Positions 20,759-32,401 of a DNA stretch of 64,000 bases are shown here, one piece after another. This DNA comes from Cocos nucifera (Eukaryota; Streptophyta; Magnoliopsida; Arecales; Arecaceae). The DNA is taken from the NCBI GenBank assembly GCA_006176705.1, contig QRFJ01000007.1, positions 4,141,840-4,205,839 on the forward strand. The letters are read 5' to 3'. The position numbers and the translations under genes were made by a program. Within the stretch, counting starts at the first letter, position 1, and every line of letters begins with the position of its first letter. The notes below the pieces were generated by a model. That model had not been told where the DNA came from and searched no databases. It saw only the letters and a list, made by a program, of their open reading frames with translations.

Positions 20759-23352
20759 ATGAAAGAAGCCAAGGCACCTGGAAGTCAAAGTAAAGAAGAG
20801 GAGGTATCTCAAATTTCGGAGGCAAATGCATCTTTGCTTTCAAATAAACTTGTACCAGGGACTGTAGGCAGAAGTTCTCTTGAACAGGATGCAGCCTATT
20901 TGAGCTTGGGTCGGGTTGGCACTACAAACTCGGAAAATGTGGGATGCGTCATGGTATTAGAATGTAAGGAGACTAGTGGATCATGTTTCCCTGCAAAGGT
21001 GGATGAAGGGCATGAACGCAATAAGTTGAATTCTGCAGACATTGGTGTGGATCTTAATGCTATAGGGGTTTCAAATATGGTGGAACAAAATCCCTTTTAT
21101 CCCTACAAAAAGTTGGGACAGGTTAAATCTGTAGATGCCTCCGAGAGTGGAAGCACTACTGGCCCAGTGGAGGAGAGTGAACCTTTGAAAATGTGGAAGG
21201 AAATGAAACAGAATGGCTTCCTATCATTATCACATGGAGGCATACCAATGCCCAAGCAACGTGGCTGCCAGCCCAGAAAGAGAAAAGATGAATTCAGAAG
21301 AAAGGCTGAGTTTGCAAGGAGAGAACAGGCTAACAGGTTCACAAAAATTGCTGCTCCAAGCGGACTGCTTTCTGGACTAAACCCTGGGATCATTAATCAT
21401 GTCAGAAACAGCAAACAGGTTTATTCAATAATAGAGGCCATAGTGCGGTCCGAGAAGCTTGATGATCAAACGCAGAACAGATTCACTGATCAAATGAGTA
21501 GTGAAAGTAATGACACCAATGATAGAAGGAAAGAGCATAACTATGCCCATGGTTCAGCAACCAATCAGTTGAATCTATCATTAGATAAACTAGCTGTTCC
21601 TTACAGCTTGGATCGAGGTGTGGAAATGAATATAGCTGACGACAAGTTTTGCCATGAAATTTCTACAACTTCTCAGTTCAGCACAAAAGAAGATCATGAT
21701 GTGCTTACCCTGAAACTCTCATCTGCTATAACAGAGACAAAGGAAAATGCTAGTGGTGCATTAACTGACTACCACTCTGCAAACCAAGATAACATTACCT
21801 CTTTATCACTAAAAGGTACTATCCTCTTTTGTGTTTGTATATTCTTGATTGCTGATATCATCACAAATTGGCCATTTATATAGCTGATCCAATTCTTCCA
21901 GAAACCTCATGCATGAAAGGGCAGATATGTAAAAACGTGTTAAAAACTGCACATGAACTAATTTGACATTTTTCTCATTTACAGCTGCTACTGTTGCTTC
22001 TCAGTGGCTGGACCTACTTCAGCAGGACATCAAAGGGCGTCTTGCTGGTAATCTTTTGTCAAACAGAAAGCATAAGCTTTTGAATGTAGTTTACTATGCT
22101 CATATTTTGTAATTGATATTCTGTTCATGCATGAAGCATTGAGACGCAGCAGGAAGAGAGTAAGGAATGCTATCCAGACAGAATTACCTTACCTGTTATC
22201 AACAGAGTTCTCATTTAACCAAGAAAATGACCCTTCTGTGCATTCCTCTGAGGCTCAATGTTTAAAGAACCCTAACCTAGAGATGCATGTTGCACGATGG
22301 AGATCTCTTTTCAGTCAGATGGATAAAGCACTGTATGAGGAGGGAAAACATTTGGTGAGTATTCTGTTAAGATTTTATAGTTTGACTCTAGATAATTAGT
22401 GATTTTAATATCATCATTGAAGGGTTAACTTATTATTTATTTACCAACCCCTATTTTGTAGTATAACATATCTATTTTTGAGGTTCTTTACTGATAACCC
22501 CTTTTTTTTGAAAAAAGAAAATCTGTCATTTCCTTCTTAGTTTTGGTCAATGATAATAGATTAACAGTTGTGCTGCTAGCATGGCCCTAATGTTTGGATA
22601 CTGAGGAGAGCTGATTGCCATATTTCTTTGAAGGAAGTCGATGCTCTTTGATATATATTGCTGTATGTTTGGAGCAGGACTTGTATGGTGGTCTCACAGT
22701 AATATGTTAAAGCAAGTAGATCATGTAATGCAATTCATATGGATTATCAATGAATCATATGCTGATCGACTTATTTAAAATGTTGCCTTTTGGGGCAATA
22801 AATGGACTAATATGTTTTTTTCAGGAGAATTGGTTGAAACAAGTCCAAGAAATGCAACTACATTGTGAGAAAGGCCTGAAATATGTTTGCGTGGAAGGCT
22901 TGTCACAATTTGGTTCATCAGAGGATTCCAGGTTTGTCAGATTTTCATAGTTTTTAACTTCAGGAATCTTGATTCCATTTCAGATATCCTGCTTCAAAAA
23001 TTGTGCAAATTATATGGTCATAGCTGTGCATGTTGGATGTTTTAATGGATATCTTCTTTTAAATGTGAGAGCATTATTAGAAAGGAAGCCACAGTGCAGT
23101 AGTCATGTTTTTAACCTATTTTCAGGAGAATCATTCTTCATTTCTGTTGTAATTGACATGTATTAAAGATACGCAATTGCTGTTCCTGTCATTCCATATG
23201 ATGATTCTGTATTAATTGACTGCTTTTCCATTCTCAGTAAATTGAAAAAATCCGAGGCTCATGAGCAGGAGTATGCATTGAGGGCTGCAGCAGCATCCAT
23301 CTACTCCACATGCAACTTGATCATGACAACAGAAAACGTGCCATGTTTCTGA
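20759..23352 (+). CDS. Uncharacterised plant protein with basic nuclear-type motif, 519 residues
   Basis: Five coding exons with proper splice sites and phase: 20759-21815 (exon begins at acceptor 20726), 21985-22047, 22137-22354, 22825-22931 and 23238-23352 (TGA 23350-23352). The ATG at 20759 is the first in the exon. The N-terminal 160 residues are low in structure and Ser-rich. A basic patch PRKRKDEFRRK starts at residue 172, resembling a nuclear localisation signal, followed by FARREQANRFTKIAAPSGLL. The C-terminal exons are helical and charged (ASQWLDLLQQDIKGRLA; RSRKRVRNAIQTELPYLL; ENWLKQVQEMQLHCEKG). No enzyme motif is seen. I do not recognise a named family; exon structure and sequence quality indicate a real plant gene. 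Its first exon probably lies near 11.5 kb, across an intron holding the 5.8 kb LTR element. Confidence 0.85.
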
Positions 23353-24176
23353 TTCCATCCGAGCATGCCTTTTTCTTTATCTAATTAATGCCTTGTTTGT
23401 ACTCCTGTTGTGCATTTATCACTCCGGTGACTTAGGAATGAAGTTTTATTTGATTACCCTTGTACCATTAGTGTGTCAATCTGTCTGAATTATTTCTGAC
23501 ATGATTCATTGTTCTACATAATTAATCTGAATTGAAGTACAATATTCCATTTCTTTTATATCATTTTCTCTCTCTTGCAACCACTTTTGGGGTCCAATTG
23601 TCCTTTGCTGCTGTCTATAATTCGAAGAAGGCAGTTAAAGTAACTTCTTCAGGGAATGTTTTAACATTTGGATAATACAAAATGAGATAGAGACAGGACC
23701 TCTGCATGGCTGAATTTTCAAGATTGTTCTTGGCGAGAGTAGTTCTATAGGGTATGTTGTTGGATGAGCTTGGTAGGCCACGGGCTGTTAAACAAGTTCA
23801 TTCTTGAACCAAGCCTAGACTTATTTCAGTGAGACTGGCTTGCGCCCTAATTAAGCTAAGCCTTGAAGCTTGACTTGGACTCTTCGCCATAAGAGGGATC
23901 CGAATTAGTTTGGTTTCATATATAGTCAAGATGACATAGATATATGTATATATGTTTGCAAGTCATGAAGGGTCATATTCTTTTATACACGCACACACAG
24001 ATATATATACTTATACATACATTATGTATGTATATACGTACCTATGTATCTATGCATGCATGTAGTACATAGACCTCCAGTATGGCATATGACTTTTGGT
24101 TCATGTTGAGAATTTTCGAGTCCAGGTTCTATAGACGAGAATTTCCAAGTCTAGGTTCTATAGACGATGATAGCAT
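23353..24176 (+). other. 3' flank of the 519-residue protein gene
   Basis: Non-coding. 23930-24065 has TATG/TACA microsatellite-like sequence. 24105-24165 carries a short duplication of GTCYAGGTTCTATAGACGA. Confidence 0.5.
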
Positions 24177-24675
24177 TAGGGGTGAAAGTAGATTGGATAA
24201 TATCTGTTTGAATTCATTTTTGTATCCGAATCTATCCGGATATAGATATAAATTTAAGCATAATATCCATATTCATTTCCATATCTATCAAAAAAAAAAG
24301 AGAGGATATAAATAAATAATTATCCGATTAATATTGGAATATCCAATTTTGGTAACCCTATTTAATTTGATATAACACTTATGAATTTTTAGGAGAATTA
24401 TATAATCACATTCATATGTTGTTAACTTGTTTTGCCATCTAGTTAGTAATATATTTAATTTTATGGTTAGAAAATTTGATTATCCAACTTATATTCATAT
24501 TTATATTTATATATTTAGTAACCAATTTATATCTGTATCTATTTAAAATAAATAAAAGATATAAATTTTTTGCATCCGAATAATATCCATATATGTATTT
24601 GTATTTGATAAACAAAACAAATATGGATATGGATATATTGATATCCGATTCATATCCGGTTCGGTTTCAGCCCTA
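24177..24675. mobile_element. hAT-like MITE
   Basis: Ends TAGGGGTGAAA and TTTCAGCCCTA form a terminal inverted repeat. The internal sequence is AT-rich with mirrored ATATCCG/CGGATAT motifs. The flanks GATAGCAT and GATATCAA agree at six of eight positions, fitting a decayed 8-bp hAT target duplication. No coding sequence is seen. Confidence 0.7.
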
Positions 24676-25007
24676 GATATCAAAGCTGATTCCAAGTTTT
24701 ATAAATCAGCAACTTGGTTAAGAAGACATAACATAAACAATATTGAGTAAGATGGAAATTACGATGACAGGCAGATTAATCCGGGCAGTGGAAAGACAAA
24801 TTATGAAGTCTTAGAATAAATACAATAAGATTTTTTTCTTTTCATTTTAAAAAGCCAAAAAATAAAAAGAAGAAGATCTTGACGATAGTTAGTACAAGAA
24901 CTAAATAGACCACATCTTGGGGGCCCTTCCTGAAGAAAATAATTCAGAGTTTGGACATATTGAAACAAACTCAATCAATCTCAACATAAACCTTTCCCTT
25001 CTTGTTC

Positions 25008-28000
25008 CTAAGTTTGGTATCTGCAGAGGTTCTCAAATCCCATGTACTCATGATGCTTGATTTTTCTGATCATGTTTGAAATTCCAACTCCACCTGTAGA
25101 AGGAATTTAGAGGTAAAGGGCACGTAAGAAAACCAGATAACAGAAGCAGCTAGAAAGAGTAGATTCCTTCATCATTAATCCTTGATGTCTTAACTTTAAA
25201 ATAATTGCAGTTGGAATAGGAGTTAATGGTCTGTTTGCCATTTACCTAATGAGATTGCACTAATGAAGATTGTGAAAGCCAATATGAAGATGATAAGTGA
25301 TGCCCTCCCCATCAGAATGATGAGTCTTCTCACCACGTGTTGGCCAACAAAGGCAGCCACTGCTGCCAGTGTGATGAAGTAGAGAGCTGCCAAATCAACA
25401 ATGGTCAGCCTAACACATCAATAACTGGCACAAGAATTAGAGGAAGGAGTTCACGAACCTTGTTTGCCCTAAGATGTGTTCCAAATGCTCAATCAATTGG
25501 TCAATTAGTCACAAGTCAAAGGTAATTTACTATTTTATTTTATTTGTGCTAGAGAATGGAAAGCAGGTTGTAGTACCATAAGGGACAGGAAAACGATTTA
25601 GGAGGTAGTACTCTACAACGGACATGGATGAGGAGAATGTCATAGCAAATGTTGCTGTAGCACTTGAGACCTGCATAAAATTTCATTGAAATACCTGAGA
25701 TAAAGAAACCAAAAAATCTGCATCTAGAAACAGCCCAATATTCTCATAGTATACTGTGTAAAGACTTCAATAGGCTGTACATAGAGCAAGCACATCCTAA
25801 TGCCTAATTTAGGCCAATTTATAAAGTTTACAAACATACATTGAACATCCAAACATAAAAAGACAAACATCCTTCTTGCTTCACTTAATATGATAGCATT
25901 AAAGGTCTTTTTAACTGAACTCTGAAGATATATATATATATATATATATGAACATGGTATGTCAAGAAAATATTAGAAGTGTTCCCTAGTTTTTATTTTA
26001 TCTCTTCCCAAAACTCTCCCTGCACCTGCTTATCCATTTGTATTTTTTTAATCCTGGGAAATCTTCCTTTTTATGTCCTTGTCCTTATTTGCTTTAATTC
26101 TCGTCTAACTATGAACTAGTTACTCCCCATGCATGCCCACCTACTTTCCTTACACAACTAAAATTTGAAAACAGCAAAGCTTACATGTCAGCCTGTCCCT
26201 GTATGATTCGATCAAAAGCCTCTCCTCTCTGGACTCCTACTTTCTAATTCTTCATTCAGATTTTCCGAGGAAAAACTGATCTTTATCAAGTTTGATGATA
26301 TAATCAAAACATATATAAAATGATTCTAAACCTTTCTTCACATTAACGTTGTTTCATGAAGGTTGTAAGCCTTGAAAACCAAGCAAGATAGCTTATCAAT
26401 CTAATGTGATTTTGTGAATTCTCTACCATAATTGAAGCCTAGAATCTAGATCTTATGAAATCTATGGAAATCTAATAGCTGGATGAACACCTCATTGAAA
26501 AATCTGGGATCTTGGGCCCCACTAAGAAAGCATCACTGTTAAGCCATTTATCTTTGCTTAATGCCTTATTTTTCATGCTTTTCCCTTGCTCAACGAACCC
26601 ATCTTTTCTACAGGCACATACTTACCCTGTGTTTGGTTGGGGTCATGAGAAAGAGAATGAATGAGGTTGGAAGGAAGGATGGCTTTCATCCACCGTTTGG
26701 TTCAAAAAGTTACAGAAAAAATGGATGAAAAAGTAAAATTCTCTATCCATTCTAGCCCACCAATTTGCATCCTCCCAAATTAGGAGGATGCAAGAAAGGA
26801 TGGATGGAGCATTGATGGGTGAATTTTTGCATAGATAAAATTATCTCTTATTAATTTTTTAACAAAATTATAATATTTCTTCACTTTTTCATTCATATTA
26901 TTTTTAAATATTTATATATATTATTAATCATATACTATTAAATTTTATTATAAATTATTTTAATTTTAATACATAATTTTAATAATTATAATTAAATAAC
27001 TAGAATTATCTTCAATTTCTCTATTTTTATTTACTATTTTTAATTAATTATTTATACAATATTAATTAATTATTAAATTAAATATTTATTTATATTTTTA
27101 ATCAAATAAATTTGATTATAAATTAACTAATTATTTATATAATTAACTCATTAATAATTTAATTATAAAATTATTTATTAAAATAAAATAAATTAAAATT
27201 AAATATTTATATAATTATAGGTTATAATGATTATAAGTTTATATATTGTTTACTTATATAGTATAAATAAGTGTTATAAATTGATAATAGTAATATTTTT
27301 TCAAAGAGTAGTTTAGTAAAAATGTTATATAAATATCATCCATCCTTCCTTTCATTCCTCCTATACCAAATAGAGGAGAGAATCACTTCTATCCATTCTT
27401 CCGTGTTTTACCAAATATATGAAAGAATGGATGGATCTTCCATCCATCCTCTCTTTCATCCATCCTTCTCCATCCCTCTTTCCTTCAATCCATCCCTCAT
27501 ACCAAACAGAGCATTAGTGTTCAAAAATTGTGCATTATTTACTCATCATAGTCATAACTCTTAGTGAATATTCATACCATATTTATGCTGCCTTGAGATC
27601 CACAACTTTGGGACTGATTGCTTCCTATATATCAACTTCTCATAATTATGCTTGTGCCAACACTTTCTTTCTTAAAGCATAAAAAATTTAAAAAGACCTA
27701 CCTACCTGTCTAACCACAGGGAGTCTATTAATGGTTCCATCCCTTACAAACTACATAACTTGCAATATGGGAATTTGGCTTTGAATGGTGCTCCACACCT
27801 CACTTATCCATCTACCTTGCTGTCAGTTGACTTCATCAATTTATTTTCTGTTTTTCTAATTAACTTTTTCAGCAATGTTATTTCGCCAGAAGGGAACTAT
27901 TCCAATCTCCTGAAACAATTTTCAGTGGAAGCTGGAAGACATGTATGCCATAGTATATAGGATGATCAGAAATTCTGCATGCGTTTGTATCATTATTTGA

Positions 28001-31000
28001 TCAGGCTATGTTTCTCTCTTCCTGATACCATATCAAAATCCCACTTAGCCTTATCACCATCTTAAATGCCAGCCAATGATCTGCAATATTGCTAATGACT
28101 TTCTGAAGAAAACAAAGTTCACCTGTACTGTTGGATATCTGAACACCTTCATTGCTGCACACAATTCCTAATGTTTTTATACAGGATCCCATTAGCTCTT
28201 TCTCGTACCATATCAACTAGCACACTGACCAACCACATTACCTTGAGGCCTGTCAATAGAGAGCTTTGGCACATGCGAGTGTTTGCAAACTGTTGCCAGT
28301 AGTCAAGCTCTTCAACCATAATTTCACATGATCTATAAAACTTGAATTCTTAGTAACTTCTTTCCAATCTTTTTCATGCCTTCCTTTCTAAACTAGATTG
28401 TTTCTGTTCTCCCTCTCCTGCAGCCAGATTCAACACATATTGTATGAAAGATCCATTTCTTGTGGTAAGCTGTTGGTCTAGGATCTACTTGAGTTTGGAA
28501 AAGCAGTGCCCAACCCTGTACGTTTTTTTATATCATATACATGTCAAGAGTCTAATCTTTATGTATTTTCTTGTTCTTTGTATGAATTGTGTTTTAGCAA
28601 GTTTACACATTGGCACCACTAAGTGTCCACAAGGCATACATCCTTTGTAACATTACCATGTTTGGCTTAGTTCCTTAATTAGATTGTGGATTCACTCCAA
28701 CACGACCTCTTCAAATTTCAGAAATTCTACAGCAACGATACCATGAGCTACTTATAACAGCAGGAGATATGTACTCAAATGCAAGGTAAGGCAGAAATAA
28801 TACAAAAGATCCATTAATCAGAACATACCAAACATAAATTTGATTGCTTAAACAAGAAATATACATGCCAAAAGAATAAGGTACACAATAATGAGTCATA
28901 TCAGTAAAACATGCAAACTGGTCCCTTGAGACAAAAATTCAAAAGAACTGAAAAATATATAATAATCTGGCAGTTCTATTAAAGTAAGCAAACACTAAAC
29001 ACAAACCTGTGGAGGGATGCCAAGCTCCAAAAAGAGTGGACCTAAAATAAAGCCTCCTCCGAGTCCAAGCAGTCCACCAACTATACCAGCAATGACAGCT
29101 AATGAACAGTAAATAAATAACTGATGGACTTTCCAGTTTGTTCCTTCATGCCCCCTGGATGCAATCACTCTTTTTCCATTGTATAAACTAGTTGCTTCAT
29201 ATACAGTTACTGCCATGGAGACAGGGATCTGCAAAATGACAAGATGATAATTTCATACTTACAATGCTATTTGAGAGATTAGAAACTATCTAGACCCTTA
29301 AACACATGACAGAAGCAAGGCATGGTACCTGCAGCAAGTTCAAAACCCAAAACCATATCGAACAGATTGCTGTATAGTTCTGCATGTGTATAGCCAATAT
29401 CAATCACAAAAATTCTTTCGATTTTAGATCACTAAAAACTTACTCACCTTTGTGATCTGTAATATGAGGAATGCTATCCATACAAAGACAAGAAGCCCAA
29501 GCTCCTTCCAGCAAACATTCTGAAGAACTGGTACCTGTGCTGGTTACTGATTATAGTCTGTATTAAGTCTTAACAACTTGGAGGGGAAAAGCAATCTGTG
29601 CTAGTAATTTACCTCTGGTTCTGCAGTCACAGTAACCTCTCCAGCATTGTTTGGACCAGTAGCAAGAGGTTTATATTCTACTTCTTGATTCCCACCACCT
29701 GGATAAAATGAGAGAGAGATGAAATACTCGTTTCTAAAACATAAAAGCAGGATATTACATATTCCTCCCATTCTTACTGCTGGGCTGAGAGCGTTTAGCA
29801 GCCTCCTAGAATAAGAAAACAGAGAAACAGATGGATTATTTTTACTGAAAAGGATAAAAGAAGCCAAAAGGAAGGTGATTGAAGGAGAGGTACCTTCTTC
29901 ATCACTGTCTCTTTGTTCCATGACTCAAGCCCCTTCATAAATGCCTTGGTTGATGTCCCTGTAAAATGCCATCAACATATATAAAGAGTGCTCCCATTAA
30001 CAAAATCACAATGATCGCACATATCAAATAACTGGTTACCTAAGAATAGGACAATTAGGAGAATTGTAACCATCCAGTCAGGAAATACGACATTAAAAAT
30101 GACACCTATACTGATCCCAAGCATAAGCATTGGTTGAATAAGCAAAGCCAACTCATAATCAATGATTGGTGTATCCAAAGTTGGATGCCTCAGCTTAAGA
30201 TTGTAGTAGACAGTTGACCCTGCAGCACCCATGATCATACCTGGCCAAAGAGCACTAAGATCTAAATACTTATGGCAGAATTAATATTTTTTTTAAAAAA
30301 AAATTTCTGCCCCGAATTTTAGTCAGAATATTATGCTAAAACAAACACAGAAGACGATAAGAAATTACCCATTTTAAATGGTCCCCATTAATAGGGGGAA
30401 GAAAGAAACCTAACCTTAGAAGGCAAATTCAAGCAAACAAGCGAAACAGAACAATGCTTCTTTAGAGCAGCCAATCCAACACACTGTAGGCTGATAAAAT
30501 TATACTGAATGATCGAAAATAATCTGAACAAATAAAATATAAACTGGTATTCAATCCATCTAAGTGTAACCTTCCCACAATACTTAAGTTCTCTTGTAAC
30601 AAAAAAAGAAAAAAGAAAAAAAGAATTTTACAAAAAATAAACCTATCTTTGCGATCGATAATAGGATGTTTCACAGTGTTACTGCAGAAACTAGCATTAA
30701 ATAATAGCAGATCTTCGTTCAAAAAAAAAAAAAAAAGGAGAGCAGCTTTTTTTGACAAGGAAGAGCAACTTCTCACAAATAAAGAAAAAAAAGAAACAGA
30801 AAGAAAGAAAAGAAAAACCAGAGAAGATAAGAAATAACATAGCAGAAAGAAATTCTTACATTTTGACAATGCTGTTGATGACTTCGGATCAAAACCAACA
30901 ATAAGTGTGAGCATGGGAACAAAAATTCCACCCCCACCAACACCTCCAACACTCCCGAAAGCCGCTCCGAAGAACCCAATCAACGACCCTATCACAAGTC

Positions 31001-31376
31001 GCCATCCAAATTCCATTGGCTATTACCAAAAACACAATATAATCCCATCAATATTCCTAATCCATTAACTCCAGAATAAACATAAAATTAAAGTTAGAAG
31101 AGTAAACTTCACATAAAAAAAAAAAAAAGAAGATAGAAGAACAAGCTTGAAAGGAATTACCGGCCAAACGTGGTGGTAATGAGATCCGTCGTCCTGCCAC
31201 AAGAAACCCACCACCTTTAGAAGATAACTAAACACAAACGTCTCCCCATCGCCACTAACATCGTCCAATAAACCACCAATCTTGAGGCCCCGCTCTGCCG
31301 ATACCACCGCTGATGCCAAGAAGAAGCCGAGCGCACTCACAACCGACGTTCCCACTCTTCTCCATCTTCCACCCAT
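25008..31376 (-). CDS. Sulfite exporter TauE/SafE family membrane protein, 474 residues
   Basis: Twelve exons, all with GT-AG borders on the minus strand and consistent phase: 31376-31161, 31019-30860, 30240-30040, 29958-29894, 29805-29778, 29698-29613, 29534-29448, 29379-29329, 29228-29007, 25670-25577, 25384-25256 and 25093-25008 (TAG). The ATG at 31376 is the first start codon; the frame is open a little upstream. An N-terminal signal/membrane segment is followed by two TauE/SafE halves with Gly-rich motifs GSVGGVGGGG (residues 94-103) and GGLLGLGGGF (349-358), plus repeated hydrophobic helices. A central loop (about 215-260) is hydrophilic. Known: bacterial TauE/SafE proteins export sulfite or organosulfonates; plant members are multi-pass proteins, mostly of undefined substrate. 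The 3.3 kb intron 29006-25671 carries a Tourist-like element. No damage is seen. Confidence 0.93.
25929..25950. repeat. TA microsatellite
   Basis: About ten TA units in the long TauE/SafE intron. Confidence 0.85.
26625..27513. mobile_element. Tourist-like (PIF/Harbinger) element in an intron
   Basis: Ends CCCTGTGTTTGGT and ACCAAACAGAGCA form an inverted repeat, flanked by TTA at 26622-26624 and 27514-27516, the target duplication of Tourist/PIF-Harbinger elements. Sub-terminal regions have mirrored GGATGGATG/CATCCATCC motifs, and the middle is very AT-rich. At 889 bases it encodes no transposase. It lies between exons 9 and 10 of the TauE/SafE gene. Confidence 0.8.
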
Positions 31377-32396
31377 CGGCCTTCCCAAAGATCCCACCTC
31401 TAATCTTCTCTTATCTTTATCAGATTTCCAGCGATTCTCTTCGTCTCCAACCAGAACTCGACCAGAATCCAGCCGGAAAACCTATAAACCCACCGAAAAA
31501 AGAAAAAAAAAAACAACAGGTTCCTCCGAAGAAATGGGGAAGAAAGGAGATGACTCGTGCGGAACCCTCGGAGCGAGATGAAATCGACCTAAATTTAGAA
31601 AGGCGCAGGATGTCGGAAAGGAATCGAAGGGAGCCAATCGCGTCGTAACGGACTCTCGAGCTCGACGTCGGACTTCGGCAAGGGAGGTTACAGCAGTTCA
31701 ATGAATTAAGAAGCGGGACTCTCGGTCATATGAACTTTTGTTTACGGAAACGTCCCTGACTCACAAATATTCCAGATTTTTTTTTTTTAATCATATCAAG
31801 GGTGGAATTATTTAAGTTTTTTTTATATATATTTTTATTTTTATATGAGAAGAAAAGTTGTCCACCTAATTTATTAATAAAAACAGTAAAAATATATATA
31901 TATATAGCCATGCTACGAAGGTTTGACCATAAGCCAAGATGGCTTAGATCTATGCATAAAAGAGAAAAAATACCATACAGAGATATATAAAAATTTTATA
32001 AGTTACAAAAATATTTGTAGCAGCACTCTAATATCTTTTTTACTTTGAAACATTTTTCTATTGTGGTTCTTCTTCAAATTTTAGTTGTTGGCTTGATATC
32101 CTATAACACCAATCTCATCAACTATTGCAAAGGTCTTTGAGACTTTTCTGTGAACAAACCATCTAGTTTTGAAGTAGCCCTAGAGAATATTCTAGCAAAC
32201 ATAATGCCGCCTTGGCCTCAAATCTGAAAGCTCAATTATTTTTTTTTCTTTCTAAATGCTCTACATAATTATCATGACCATGCAGTCTCCAGCTCTTATC
32301 AAATTCTTTTCTGGGATTAAACTTCTCCTCATTGCCTAGATATTATTTAAATTGTATGGTTTAGGAAATGTTTGGATAATCCAGATAATATTCGAT
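31377..32396 (-). other. 5' UTR/promoter of the TauE/SafE gene and intergenic DNA
   Basis: 31377 to about 31690 is GC-richer leader-like sequence (5' UTR on the minus strand). 31700-32396 is AT-rich, with a short TA run at 31890, and shows no gene. Confidence 0.5.
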
Positions 32397-32401
32397 AATT
32401 T

